A stretch of DNA of 64,000 nt from Zopfochytrium polystomum (lineage: Eukaryota; Chytridiomycota; Chytridiomycetes; Chytridiales; Chytridiaceae), in NCBI GenBank assembly GCA_025765615.1, contig JAIVFJ010000158.1, positions 1 to 64,000 on the forward strand. The letters run 5' to 3'. Within the stretch, counting starts at the first letter, position 1. Each line of letters opens with the position of its first letter. This document shows positions 45,946 through 58,144 of this stretch, in pieces. The notes below the pieces were generated by a model, which was not told the DNA's origin, made no database searches, and saw only the letters and a list, made by a program, of their open reading frames with translations. A program made the position numbers and the translations under genes.

Positions 45946-46891
45946 TCATTTCACAGGCTCGCCGGGCAACCGCTCCACGGCGTACTGCCGCTTGCTGCTC
46001 ACGATGGACATGATCGGCACTCCGGGAATCCGGCGGATCCGCTTTTTGAGGTCCTTATCGCATGTGGCCACGATGTAGCACTTGTGCTGCATCACTCGAT
46101 TCACAATGCAGTCGTCGGCGTACGTTCCCTTGTGGCTGCAGGGGAGCCGTTCGAATCGGGGGTCGCGGGCAATGCTGAAAAAACAAAAGAGGCACGACGA
46201 CAGGCCGTAAGCGGTCCCGGCAAATCGACAAATACACCTCCCTTTGTTCGCCGACATACCTTAGGGCAATCCGAAACCGAAGTCCCAATTTTTCCAGCTC
46301 GGCAAGAACGCAGTCCGTAACGCAAGGAATGCCTGCGCCAGAGATCCCACAGTTATGCACGATCTGCAATCAGGTAGATGTCCTCACATTTGGCATAGAG
46401 ACAGTCCATTGAGGCTTTGATGATTTCCAGCTTGTTTTGGATGGAGAAGTTGATGAAGTTGGTGTCGATGAGAATATGGTATGGCGGGCCTAGCTCTTCG
46501 TTGTACTTGAAGAACAGGGATGACGCCACTTGCGGCCTTGAAATCGGGGAAGGCGATTGTGAGTACCAAAACACAAAACAATCACACTGGGCAGCGGCAA
46601 CGTTGGGGCGGTCAGTTCACTTACACGTTGCGCACCAGCTCGCTTTCCCTCTTCTCCTCCTCCTTCTTGTTTTTCTCCTGGACGTGCTGACTGTTGGGTG
46701 GGTTGGTGGGTGGGGTGTTGAGAACGCATTAGCTGAGGGCCCGCGGGCCGTCGGGATCTACTTACAGCCTTGCGTCTTTAGGGGACAGCAGCTTCTTCAT
46801 GACCGCAAACTTCCTGGTCTTCTTGGCCTTGGTCTGAAAACGGGACGAGCGGTGAGCGGTTGGGCAGCAACGGTGACGAAGCCCTCACCAT
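45946..46891 (-). CDS. FCF1: FCF1/Utp24, PIN-domain endonuclease of the SSU processome
   Basis: Six minus-strand exons: 46889-46891 (just the ATG), 46766-46833, 46625-46690, 46388-46536, 46260-46332, 45946-46174 (588 nt, 195 residues). The chain starts [24 protein letters not shown], continues through a Lys/Glu helix to [20 protein letters not shown], then [47 protein letters not shown] and [23 protein letters not shown]. Catalytic acids of the PIN fold are visible (D in LIDTNF, E in LAELEK, DD in YADDC, D in TCDKDL). Known role: cleaving pre-18S rRNA at sites A1/A2 in the nucleolus. The first exon holding only the start codon is unusual but also puts TKAKKTRKF directly after Met as in other FCF1 proteins. 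Confidence 0.95.
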
Positions 46892-49800
46892 TGTGAGACG
46901 GTGTGGCAATGTGACAAGGTTGGTTGAAAGGAAAAGAAGCGAAAAAAGAAAGAAAGAATTGAGGCGAGAGAGAGAGAACCACTTGAATTCCCCTTCCTTT
47001 CGGACGCCCTCATACGAAAGCGCACTTGTTGTCGTAAGTGATGCCAACAATCTGAAGAAAGACCTGGTTATGGGCAGTAAACTTGGCAAAGATGATGCGA
47101 GCCCGATAATCTCCAGGAACTTTGGGACAAGATCAGAGGTCAATTACTTTACAAGGCATGTTGATGCCATGCCACTAATGCACTTTCGCTCACTGACTCG
47201 CTTTTCTTCTTCTATACAAAAGTGGTCTTGTTACTAAGGTTGAACGTGCAGTAGAAAAGGTGACCAGTACAACTAGAATATATGAATGACTTGCCATTAC
47301 AGTCAGGAGTCTGCGGACTTACTCAAAAGGCATGCACACGCCTGGCTCAACGCCGGGAAAGAGCGTAACACCGGCAGGGATTTGAACGCCTGCACTTAGC
47401 GTGCACCAGTGCGGTAAACTATCTGAAAATACGATGTCCAGGCCAAGACCATATAGTACATTTTCAATGTCCATTGTCCACCATGTGGTCTACAAATGGA
47501 TTCTGTCCTTGGTTATCTGTCCCTGTCTACCACAGTCATCCCCAATGGGCCTATGGGCTCTGTCCACCATACTGACACTCCTCTGCAAAATTACTTCCAC
47601 CAGCAAAGTCGTTTTGCCAAAGGAGACCAAGAGGGTTCCAACAGGTGCGATGTGCCTGTTGTCACCATAGACAGACTTCATTCCCTTCATAGGCCCATGC
47701 TCGCTGCACTGGTCGGACAGGTGCTTCTCGCCTGTCTGCCTCCTCTGTAGACAGACTGCCTCACCTCCAATAGGTGAAGAGACAGACATACTTTGTCTGT
47801 ACCCCACTGTTGCAAACTCTCTCTGTCACCAACAGGGTATCCTCTTCGTCGGGCCAGTGGCACAGTGAATGGGAAAGAGACAGGTGCTCTGTGCATGTCC
47901 CCTGCAGTCACTCCTGCCACGCCAAGGCCCCTTCATGGAACCACTCTGACAACCACTCTGTCTTCAACCCAGTCACAAACGTGGCCCTTCATTGCGACAT
48001 ATGACAAATCTGCCAGATATAAATGGCTCAGCTCGATAGTTGGTAAAGAGCTTCGCACTTTGCACAACGCTACGTACCCTTGTACACTGTGTTAAAGACT
48101 AAGGGCCTGTTTGGCGCCAGCAAAACAGTGACAACTTGAAACAATTTTCTAATTGACGGGCTCATGGAGCGGCTGCCGTGACAAAAAAATATTTTGGCTG
48201 TTAGTCTGCCAACAAAAACTGTTTTTTGTCAAAAAGTGCAGAAAACATGTTTCGGCTCCTATGAAAACCCTGCGAAAACGAAAACCCTGTTTTTTTCCTG
48301 AACAAGTTAAAGCCTGCGCCATCACTCGACTGCCCTCGCCCCCTTCCCCCGGACCCAGATGCCATTACCCTTGCGATCCAGCAGTGGGGACCTGCAAACA
48401 TGCACTGTTGTTTTTTGCGAGTTGAGGTGATACCATCGCCATCACCAACTCACCACTGCCAAACCCACGCTGCCAAGTTTGCCCTTGGGACCGTTGTCGC
48501 CTTGTCGCCGCTGCGCTGAGGGCTCGCAAGTGTGGCTGGTCAGAGTACCTGAGTCTCCTCTCACAATACCGCTCCTCCTCAACGAACCATCCGCCTCTGC
48601 AACTGCCGGCGCTGCGCAGGAGCCCTGTCCAGCTGTGGCAACTCTGATGCTCCAGTTGGTCTGGCAGTCTCAACGGAGCGGGGCAGGGTGGGGGGGTGCA
48701 GGTTGCCAAACGCCACACAGAGACCAAACAGATTTGACATTTCTGCCATTGACTTTCTGTTCAGCTTTTGTTGGGACATGTTCTAATCAGAAATGCCATG
48801 TGTGAGACTGTGCTCTCCAAAGCTCCTCACCCTGGGCTGGAGATGGAAATAGAGCACTGGCTAAACACCAATCCTATCTAATGAAAAGGGCAAAAGAAGG
48901 TGTCTAGGGGTCACCAGACAGGAAAATGTATTTGGAGTCTACTAAAGCCCAACATCAAACACAAAAGAAACTCTTTAAACTCAAAAAAGAGCAGCTATCA
49001 CACTTCTAAAAGGGAAACATGAGAAAAGTGTGACAAAGGTGGCACAATCACAAAAGAAAGTGCAAATGCCTCTGGTCCAAGACACAGAGAAACCCCAATG
49101 GCAAAGCCAAAGGGACCAAATCACTCAGTAAGGAATGAGACTTAGGGCAACAAAGGGGGCGCCTAAGGCAGCACCAACCAATCTGTGCCAGCTCTTTCCC
49201 AGATTCCAACCTGTTGGCGCCATCACCTTGGAGCACTAGCTCCCTCTCTGCCAAAGACAAGCCCTAGGTTGGAAATGGTTGGACACAAAGGGCAAACACA
49301 AGGAACAGTTAGGGTGCAGAGGTGCCTGTTGGATCAAACCAGAACTGTTTTCCACTTAACAGAACCAGACACATCTTGTCTCACTCCCAAGAGAGGTTCC
49401 AACTCAATCCAAGGAGGGGGCACACAGGGTGGGAGACAGTGGGACTCTTCTTGCTCCATCCTACTAGGACACAGACATCTGCCCCACCAGGCCAGAGGAA
49501 TCCCCTATCTTAGAAGCAAGGAAGGTTAAAGCCCACTCCCACACACAAGTGTGACACCATGACATCACAGGCATTAATCTGAGAGAAAGAGGGTCTGAAC
49601 CCAGTGAAGACCAGGCCCACCAGAGGCCACAGGAGCAAGCCAACACACAGGGAGAAGGGGGCATACTTGAGAGACCATTCCTACAGCAGTACCTGACCAG
49701 CCAACTCATTCATATCTCCTTGAGAGACCTGGATTTGACTAGATGTATTGACAGGAAGCTAGAGGCACCACCACAGATTTACCCTCTATCCTTCCATCAC

Positions 49801-50401
49801 CAAGTGGCTCCTACCCAGTCCAACCCAAACAGCATGCAGAATGGTGAGGTGCACTGGGGATTGAACCAAACACACTCGCCATGATGGCCAAGAGGAACCA
49901 ACCCTCCTGTCACACACCAGGGGACTGCAACCCCCAGCTCATACACACAGTCAGGAAGAAAAGGGCGGGCAAGGGACTTCAGGTACAGTTCTCACAGTCA
50001 ACAAGAAGGGGGGGCAGCAGTTTAAATAGGAGAGGGTTGGAATCACAGAGAGGAGAGGAAAAGGAGGGAAAACACATACAAAACAACAAAACAATAAGTA
50101 AAACAGTAAAGAACAGAATGGATGGGTGATTCACCAAATGTGGCTGAGCCATCAACAAAGAGAGACAGCTCAGAAAATTATGGGACCATTTCTTGGCAGA
50201 CAGCCACCAGAGCAGAGTGGAGGAACTGGCAAGAAATGATTGGTGCAGACAAGAAGACAGTCACCACAGCCACAGAAAGAAAGAAAGACACACAAAGAGA
50301 GACAATAAACAAACAATTAAATAAAACATAAACCAAGAAAAAGAGCCAAAACAAAGGAAAGTACAATTGAAAAAATAAGTAAAAATCATCAACAGAAAGA
50401 G
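46892..50401. other. CpG-poor repeat-like DNA without recognisable genes
   Basis: No protein domain could be recognised over 3.5 kb; frames are short and unconserved. From about 47400 on the DNA is very poor in CpG (two in 240 bases from 49021) and purine-rich on the plus strand between 48900 and 50400. A box-B-like ggatttgaac lies at 47389-47398 (minus orientation GTTCAAATC) but no full tRNA can be folded around it. Probably decayed transposon and SINE material. Confidence 0.45.
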
Positions 50402-50705
50402 AAGGAAAAGCCCTGTCTTCTCATACCACTCATATGAGGCATTACATCATGGTAGCTGGGCATCTGGACTTTGCACTTCTCCCACAGAAGTGGTTCAGTC
50501 CTCAGTCATTCCAAAAGTCGGGGGTGATTAGCCGGACATACTGGGCTTTGCAACCCAACAGCCAGCATGTCTCAAACTTGGCACCTTCCCAATTGAAGGG
50601 AGCTCTCTAACCACTGAGCAAGGGAGCCCTGTGCCAGCAGTTGAGCAATCACTGAGTCACTCAGTCTGCAGCTGTTGTGCAGAATAATAATAATAATAAT
50701 AGCAC
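50402..50705 (-). mobile_element. tRNA-derived SINE, copy 2
   Basis: Reverse complement of the family seen at 3715-4049. Shared blocks are accttcccaattgaagggag (50583-50602), tctcccacagaagtg (50478-50492) and aggcattacatcatggtagc (50437-50456). On the minus strand the head reads gctcagtggttagagagctc, a good box A, followed by a box-B-like gtttgagac, in tRNA-like order. It is preceded by an (ATT)n tract, as in copy 1. The two copies differ at many positions, so the family is not young. Confidence 0.75.
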
Positions 50706-51299
50706 AAATAATAATAGTGGCAGGTGATGTAGGCACGAGTCCAAGACGAATGCGTGTATAACATGCTTGGAGATGGGTGGATAATCCTCACAATTATCAG
50801 TGAAAAAGTGAGTATACACTCTTTTATTTGAGGTCACCGGCTTGACAGCCTGTCGTCCTCACACATGACAAAGTTGTGATGACATATTTGTTTGTTGAAA
50901 CCTGTCGCAGTCCAAATTGAAACAACAAGCTCCTTGGACCACTACTTCGGACCAAAAGGATCATTGCGCTGCCACAAAAGAGACTGGGACCAGGAGGCTA
51001 CTAATTTTGGACTCATGCAAAGCTGACCTGACAGTAAAAACAGACTTTCCACTCCAACCTTCACTGTTCGGCCCGCTTCACCGCGTGTGGGTGATGACTC
51101 ACAACCCCACGCTGCAACTACAGCGCAGCTTCACAGCAGTTTCGGCGCAGTTGCAGTGGAATTTCAATGCAGCTCCACTCGCAAATATGAGAAATTCGGC
51201 ATGTTGCTGTAATTGTTGAGGGAATCGAAACGGGAAAAAAATGAACCGCAATTGGATTTTTCCACTCTTCAGCAATGAATGCTCGCCCCCTCCGCACTT
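50706..51299. other. Intergenic DNA
   Basis: No supported gene. It contains a short run of gcagtt/gcagct-type repeats near 51110-51175. Confidence 0.45.
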
Positions 51300-51850
51300 G
51301 TGGAGCAATTTGCCCCACCAAATGAAACGAGTTTATCGCTAAACCAAAGAAAGTCATCGTTTGTAACTCCTCCGCCGCGAGCGGGCCCTTTTGGCTGTTA
51401 AGCCACTTCTGGAATAAACCTGAGCTTTCCACCACTCAAGGACTTTGACGTCGTGTGAGATATGGAAAGGAACAAAGGATTTCACCCCAGTCCATCTCCA
51501 GGTCGCTTTCCTTCCACCACTGCAGACTCTCTATGCGCCAGACCTGGGGCAAGCTTCACCGAGTCCAATGTCTTTGAGTTCGTCGCCGCTCTCTTTCCAC
51601 CATTGCAACGTTTTTGTCAGACCACGCTGGCTTGCTTGCGTCGTCAGTGTGCATGAACTCTAGCCCACTGTTCTTCCACCACTGTAGCACGTTCGTTAGT
51701 CCTGCCTTGGACGCGGTCCACTGCTTCAGCGTCATAAAGGAGCCGTAAACCGCTGTCTCTCCACCACTGCAACACTTGCAAATGTCCGCTTGCGCTGGCG
51801 TAATTCAACGCCGGTCCCGAGATCGTGGTGTGCTGGGCTCCAGCGCGCGA
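51300..51850 (-). pseudogene. Decayed ankyrin-like repeats (LQWWK.SGL type)
   Basis: Read on the minus strand, related segments recur about every 85-100 bases: LNYASASGHLQVLQWWRDSGL (51765-51830), VLQWWKNSGLEF (about 51655-51690), a frameshifted copy near 51590, SLQWWKESDLEM (about 51490-51520) and a further ccaccact copy near 51428. The 'ASA.GH..VLQWWK.SGL' unit is an ankyrin-like repeat known in multi-copy fungal families. Stops and frameshifts between units rule out a working protein. A 28-nt A-run at 51873-51902 follows. Confidence 0.55.
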
Positions 51851-51872
51851 CCAGCGTAGAGGATGAAGAACC

Positions 51873-51903
<31 letters not shown>

Positions 51904-52961
51904 TTTTGGGGGCATGGGGCAGCCTGGCAGAGATAGCTGGGAGGAACTCATCCCACCTTGCATCACACCAGATCCTTCCAGAGAGTCGTGCCCCCATCTT
52001 TTTTACCTGACAAGCGCGCCATGCTGCGTCGCCGGTTCGTCGGAGTTTCAATATGGAAGTACAAAAAAAAAAAAATTAAAGCCGCCCGAGCTCGAAACGC
52101 TCTGCAACAAGCAAGATGCAGATAAGCAGTCCAGACGGCAGGTTCGATGCGGCAAAGGCCGTTGGAACTTTTCACCGCACTGTGCGCTTCCACACGAGCA
52201 AGTACCGTTCGTTAAACTCCAGTGGGTTTACTCCGTCTGTTCTTATTGCGTCGCCTGAGGTATTGTCTTGTGGGCGTTGGATATCACTCGTCGGAATGTC
52301 TAATCTGTCGCTGCTGCCGATTGAAAAACAAAGGCTGGCGTGCTTTGTTCGATTTATTTTCACTTCAACCATCCACCCCTATGCAGTCCTCACGCTTTTT
52401 TGACCGGCCAGCGAAGAAAAGTCTTAAAACGGATTTTAACAATTGAAAAAGGGATGCCTGGGTGAAGGCGGGGCTCATGAACAGGACGGAACATTCCAGC
52501 CAGAGAGCAGGGCGACGCCGGAATCGGCACTCGGCACGGGCACATGGAAAGGAGAAGCAACGATTAATGAAATCGGGTTTCTGGAGACGATAAGATAGAA
52601 AGGAGGAAGAATGAAACGGGGGGAAAAGGGGGCTGAAAGAAGTAAGGAAAAGTTGAGAGGCCTGGATTGAACTGGCGACTTCAGACGACATTCCGAACAA
52701 AAGCAAAAAAGGTTCACCCCCGACATTTCTCTGAATTGCAGCGTGCGTATTGCCATCGCCTTTAGGCACGCTCGCCAGGCCTTCTGACCTTCTCGAAGCT
52801 AGGCCCAGCTGAGGAAGCAGGAGGCCCCGACACCCACTTGTTTCCATACAAAGAGCATAAATGCTTACCATCGTCTGGACCGACCGTTGTTCGCCAATAT
52901 TTAATAAATAATGTGCTCTGAAATTTTCGGTTGGTGAGGGCCTTGTCATTAGGATCGGTCA
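51851..52961. other. Spacer upstream of the 52962 gene
   Basis: A-run at 51873-51902 and otherwise unremarkable sequence. Possible minus-strand exon pieces of the ankyrin-like gene (for example near 52172-52250) cannot be confirmed. The last few hundred bases should contain the promoter of the gene at 52962. Confidence 0.4.
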
Positions 52962-53296
52962 ATGGCCTCAACGCCAACCCCAACGCTCGGGACACTCCCA
53001 AACCGCTACGCGGGCACCACAACCACTGCGAACGCCACCAGCGCCCTCAGCAGCAGCAATAACAATGGCAGTGGCAGCAGCACGTCCAGCGCCTCGGGCG
53101 TCTCCTCCGGCTCCGCCATCGCCACCGTCCCCGCCACCACCGCCCCCAGTGCCTTGGGCGTCACCGCGGGAGAGAGCGGGAGCGTTGGCGCTGGCAGCAA
53201 TCCAGGGACTGCCGCTCGAGGTGGCTATCGTGGAAGCGCCACCGCTTCTCCTGGGGCAGGCTCTGCGGGTTCACAGTACACCTACTACCGCCACCT

Positions 53297-53342
<46 letters not shown>

Positions 53343-53669
53343 CAGTACCAGCGCCCGAGCCACCTCCATCACATTTATAGCAAAAGCGGCGCGGCTGGGT
53401 CCTCATCGTCCTCTTCCTCCTCCTCCTCGTCGTCATCGGCGTCATCGTCGTCGAAGTCGGTGTCCTCGCACTACTCGACGTCGCACCTCGGCACGAAGTC
53501 GCCGTCGGCTGGGTCGTCGATCCCCGACTTTCGGCGGATCTACCAGAGCGCGCGCTCCGCGGAAGAGGAGAAGAGCGTTACGAACGCAGCAGTCTTCAAG
53601 TTTGTTACGTTCTTGGCCGTCGCCGTGTTCATGACGGCCATGCGCAAGGCCGCGTTTCCTCAAACATGA
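52962..53669 (+). CDS. Low-complexity tail-anchored protein
   Basis: A 235-residue uninterrupted frame. Residues 1-105 are Thr/Ser/Ala/Gly-rich; residues about 112-128 are a pure Gln run; then His/Tyr-rich and Ser-rich stretches up to about 170. The last 60 residues look like the functional part: a conserved-looking SIPDFRRIYQSARSAEEEK, then a single hydrophobic helix FKFVTFLAVAVFMTAM and a short basic tail. That makes it a likely tail-anchored membrane protein facing the cytosol (ER, mitochondrial outer membrane or peroxisome). No family recognised. An A-run of about 22 lies shortly after the stop (53720-53741). Confidence 0.65.
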
Positions 53670-53869
53670 CTTTCGCAGGTGTATGATATATCATAACAAT
53701 AATAAAGAGAAATAGAAAACAAAAAAAAAAAAAAAAAAAAGGAGAAGAAGAAGGACGGGTCGCAAACCGCTGCTGCTGACGGTGACGACGACGATAACGA
53801 CGAGGACGGCGACGGCGGCGATAAACGGCGACGGCCAACTGAAACAGCGGCAACCACCGCCGACGAGGA

Positions 53870-55839
53870 ATGGGATGGAGCGGTGCCATCGCGGCCGATG
53901 GTGGCTTCGATTTGGGCGGCGACAACGTCGGCCGTGACGGCGTCGCCAGCCATGGCGAGAGCGACGGCACCAACCGCGGCGGAACCCGAGACTTTCGTGC
54001 CGACGCCGACCTCCGCATTGACGTGAGGGAGGCTCACCCATCTTACATGGAGTCGACCGGAGACCAATTCAGAAGCCGCTCGACTGTCTCGTCCTCCAGT
54101 GCCTTTTCTAGCGACGGTCCTGGGAACCCGATGTCAAAATCTCAACATCGTCGCTCTCGTAGGACTTGCAATCCGTTCGTCGCTTGTGTCGTCGCTTTGT
54201 GTACGTACGTATTAGTTGCCGCAAGTGTTGAGAAAGGCTCATTTTCATTTTTCTTAGTCATATATATTCCCGTAACGATGGAGTCCATATTGATAGTGCC
54301 GTGGCTGTCCCCCCTCACCACAAGGTCATGGATGCTGCTTCTTGGACTAAATGCCGCTGTTCTCAATATGTACATCAACTACTACCTAGCTGTCGTCACG
54401 GGTAAGCGTTTGAAAGGGATAATTTCAGTCCAACCCCTTCGGACAACTTACCCCACACGCGCGTTGGTGCAGACCCTGGGGGCGTTGCCGCAGAGTACGA
54501 GCCGCCCGGCCTGACAGAATTCGGAGAAATCCCCACCCCCACTCGCCCACCAAGCACAAGCAGTGGTCGCTCCAACGCTTACACGTCAGACCAGGCGCCC
54601 CCAACAACGTTAACCGCGACCGCTGCCGGTGAGGCTGAACCGCACCATGACCCCGTCGCCGCAAAAACGCCGCGTCTCCTCATTCCGCTGAAATCCAAGA
54701 CCCTCACGCCGCGCTTTTGTGCGCACTGTCAGCACCACAAGCCGCCGCGCGCTCACCATTGTCGCCGCTGCCGCCGCTGCATCCTCCGCATGGACCACCA
54801 CTGCCCATGGATCGACAACTGCGTTGGGTTCAGGAACCAGGCGCATTTCGTTCGGTTCTTGGCGTGGACGGTCCTGTGCGGGTGGGCGGGGATCGTTCTG
54901 CTGGTGTGGCGTGCGACCAGGGCCTTTGAGGCGATCGTTCACGGAGAGGAGCCGCCTGGAAGTGGCACAGCGGGTGATGGCAGCGCCGCGAAGGGTTCAG
55001 CGGTGTTGGCGCCTGGGCGAGTGGACGGGAGGTACGGGTCGCGAAGGTTGATGGATGAAGGCCAGGCGATTGTACTGGGAATCAACATGGTTTTGTTGAT
55101 ACCCACGGTTGCCATCACGACAATGCTTGCGTTTAATCAGGTGAGAATCTTTCTTGCGATTGTTTGTTATTTATCGACCCATCCCTCACCTTACGAATAC
55201 TATCCGTCCAAAAACGAACAATATGACCCGGCCGTCGACGTAATGGTCCACGATTACGGCTTGCCCTTTGCAACCTCTTTATCAATTTCGGCACTATTTG
55301 AGGTTGGGTACCTTGTGCGCAACCAAACCACGATCGAATCGCTGGAGAAGCAGGACAGCCCGCATCCGTTCTTCTCCCCCGCGGACGGTACCACAACGCC
55401 GCCCCTCCGCGACCCTTACGACCTCGGTTCCGCCCTGGTCAACATTGCGGCCGTGTTGGACCCTGCCTGGGCGGCAGCAGAGACTATGCGCCGCTCGACG
55501 GCAGCCACCGGCGGCGCCAACGGCTACGTGGGCGATGCGGAGGAGGCGATGGACGCGCAGCGGTTGGACCCTAGTGGGAAGCGGAAGATAAGGTACTTTG
55601 GTGGTCGTGGTTACGGCGGTGCTGATCGCGGTGGGTTTGGTGGCGGTGGCTGGGCTACCGCGATGGCCGCAACAGTGGCGGGAGTTGCGCCAATGGGCGT
55701 GCGGCGGTGGGCGCGCGGGGTGTGGCGGTACGTGGCACCGCTGTTTTGGCTGCTACCCCGGGCGTCGCCGGACGCGCGGGATGGCTATGAGTTCATGGTA
55801 GTCGGCGTCCCCGATGGTGTGGGCGGAGTTGAACGATGA
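53870..55839 (+). CDS. DHHC palmitoyltransferase
   Basis: Exons 53870-54401 and 54473-55839; a 162-nt segment 55141-55302 inside the latter is flanked by gtgaga and ttgag, is free of stops and a multiple of three, and may be an intron. An alternative start is the ATG at 54048. The catalytic domain is complete: [19 protein letters not shown], then [20 protein letters not shown], with Cys of DHHC as the acyl acceptor. About four membrane helices are visible (two before, two after). NQTTIESLE matches the TTxE motif and NPYDLG-like [11 protein letters not shown] follows. Role: S-acylation of cytosolic Cys on membrane proteins at Golgi or ER. If 55141-55302 is removed, LAFNQ joins [12 protein letters not shown], the usual family spacing. 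Confidence 0.9.
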
Positions 55840-56203
55840 CGAATTAAAGTAACCCTATTATGATGAAAAGGTCCAAGATGCGCGGCTAAACAGTTCCATC
55901 TCGGGACTGCGGGTAATCAATCTCATTCAGCCGCCAGAGAGAGAACAAAAAAAAAAAAAAAAAAAAAAATATATTGGGTGCAGAAGCAAAGAAGCAAAGA
56001 AGCAAGAGGTCACGAGGAAACAGACAAACTGAGAACCAGCCAACGAGCTGCTTGTGTGGGAGGGGCGGTCGCAGACAAGAAGATGAAGAAGGGCAGGCAG
56101 GGACGAGAGATCCAGAGAGAGACTCGGAGCGTCGGCCGACGCCAATTAGTAACAACAGTAAAAACGGTGTGAAGCAAGTCACCCACTCTCTCTCTCTCTC
56201 CCA
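55840..56203. other. Spacer between convergent DHHC and MPO1 genes
   Basis: Contains an A-run at 55948-55968 and a short (CT)n at 56185-56202. No gene. Confidence 0.6.
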
Positions 56204-56974
56204 TCAGTCCTTCTTGGAGCTGGCCTTCCAGGCGGCGATGCGCTTGACGGTGATCTTTTCAAAATCAGCCGCCAGCTTGGGCTTGTACCCAACAGAGAAG
56301 AGCAGCTCGAAAAACACAAAGAACGGTGCCAGCACAAGCGCCTGCAGCAGGTTGTCAAACAGCGCGGGTGCGCGGCGCTCCGCCAGGCCGTGCCCGAGGA
56401 ACTGGAACACCCACGACGACGCGTGCAGCAGGCCCGCCGCAACGTTCGGCGACAGCTCGCCGCCCAGGTCCGCGCGCTGGAACGCGTTGGCAGTCGAGCA
56501 CATGGTCAGCAGGATCGGCATGAACATCAGCCCGGTCTGCGGCTCCAGGATGATGTAGTACCCGGCGTACACCAGCGTCAGCAACAGCGACAGGTTCAGC
56601 GGGAGGTAGGCGTCCAGCCCCCACGAGGCGAATGCGGGAACGTTGGCGAACCAGACCATGGCGGTCCACCTTTGCGTTCAAGAGAGGACGATTAGGCGGG
56701 TTTGTAAGTGTTGTGTCGGTTTCATGCAAGTTGCCGTTTGCTGTCCACTCGACCAAATCCGCTCGCCCAACAATCGAACACCACGATTTCAAGGACCAAA
56801 AGAGAATCGATCACACTGACTAACGTACAGGATGAGCGGCACAAAGACGATGTGGATCATCTGGTTCAGCTTGTTGTGGTGGTACTCGGCGTACTTTGGG
56901 AACTGGATGTTCAGGTCAAAGGCATCGCGGAAGTCGGACTTGAGGGTAGGCTTTTTGGAAGACGACGAGGTCAT
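56204..56974 (-). CDS. MPO1: MPO1-like 2-hydroxy fatty acid dioxygenase (DUF962)
   Basis: Two minus-strand exons, 56829-56974 and 56204-56669 (612 nt, 203 residues). The N-terminal FPKYAEYHHNKLNQMIHIVF supplies His residues of the family; the intron joins PLIL to WTAMVWF. Three to four membrane helices follow, and the second conserved block is SSWVFQFLGHGLAERRAPAL, then DNLLQALVLAPFFVFFELLF. In yeast Mpo1 is an Fe(II)-dependent ER enzyme that oxidises 2-hydroxypalmitic acid during phytosphingosine breakdown; the conserved His residues bind the metal. A 30-nt T/A-run lies upstream (57018-57050). Confidence 0.92.
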
Positions 56975-57023
56975 TGTGGTGGTGGAGTGGATGTGCTGTG
57001 GACTGATGATGTCTGTTTTTTTT

Positions 57024-57054
<31 letters not shown>

Positions 57055-58113
57055 CTTCTTTTTGGCTTTTTCTTGTTTGTTGCTTGTGACTTTTGGTTCC
57101 GTGTGACCGAATTTCCTGCGCGTCACCTCGACTTCCTCACCCTCGGCCCAACGTAGTCGCGCAGCCCCACCGCAACCTCTAATCGTGTGCCAAAGGGGAA
57201 GGGAGCGCGCCATCGTTCTGTCCGATCATTCAAGAATTCGTCTCAACGCGTGCCATGCTGTTAAGTCCCGTTAGGATGCCGGAATCAGCCGCACGAACGC
57301 ATGGTATGGTTGTCGATTACCGACACAATATCAAGTAGGAAAAGGGCGAGCGAAGCGAGGTTATCGATCGGAATCTGGACTCGGCCGTTGTGGGCGACTC
57401 CAACCCTGCGTGGGGAGTGGCTCCAGTCTTGGAGGAGGGATGCGTCGAGCGGCGAAACGGTTTCGGCTACAGCTGGCAGGTCCGTTGGTACAAGAAGTGC
57501 GCTCGCCGTCGCCGTCTGCAGTGCCACAGTGGCTATTGTGTGGAGCACTGCAGTCCATTGACCTTAGTGGTGCGATTCGTGCTCTTATTGATTATTTGTC
57601 AACGAGGACGTTTGCAAAGGCAGGTGGGGTGTTGAATGATGTGCACGGAATCGAAGTAGTAAGGTGAACCTTTGCTGACTCGACCAACGAGTTCTGCATT
57701 GGTGGCTGACGACCAAGCGACGCAAGTAAATAGAAATAAAATTCTCCTTATTGAGAGAAACACTGGAAACTTCGTACTTCTGGCAAACATGACTGTCCAC
57801 CATTACAGCCATATCCCTAAAACTTTGGGGGACCTACTTGAAACCAACTGTGAGACTACACCGAGGTCTCAGTGATAAAGTCTAGGGATTTTATTTGCAA
57901 AAACAAGCGTACCTGTCATAAAACCGCAAGGATCGGGACCCTATTATTGCTCCTGGTTCTTTAGTTTCCAAGGCGTTATCAAAGTGTATTTGTGGCTAAC
58001 CCGTCTTTATTATTGGGCCTGCTTTTACTACTTTCGTCTTAACAGTTTCCGTTGCGCCAGGGTTTTCTCAACATATTTTCTTTTTTGGTGCCTAACGGAG
58101 ACTGCCCAACTGC
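56975..58113. other. Intergenic DNA with a possible unassigned exon
   Basis: A T-run at 57018-57050 is followed by the MPO1 promoter area. A + frame at 57410-57667 contains SIDLSGAIRALIDYLSTRTF and continues to a stop, and a minus frame at 57285-57548 is also open; neither can be assigned. From 57700 to 58113 no gene is seen. Confidence 0.35.
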
Positions 58114-58144
58114 CTAGGATGGGGTGCCTGACAGGCCGCACCCC
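58114..58144 (-). terminator. Candidate Helitron 3' hairpin and CTAG end
   Basis: Plus-strand ggggtgc at 58121-58127 and gcacccc at 58138-58144 form a 7-bp perfect stem. On the minus strand the stem is followed by AT-C and then CTAG (58114-58117). Helitron ends have a short hairpin 5-12 bases before CTRR, so position and sequence fit. Confidence 0.5.

Noticed and set aside
47340..47430. Possible tRNA gene (minus strand, box-B-like GTTCAAATC)
   Set aside because: The T-arm pairs poorly in the standard register and no acceptor stem or box A can be placed at the right distance. Perhaps a SINE relic.
48000..48070. tRNA-like ggctcagc...ttggtaaagagc
   Set aside because: Resembles a D-arm only. 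No cloverleaf could be formed and no box B follows.
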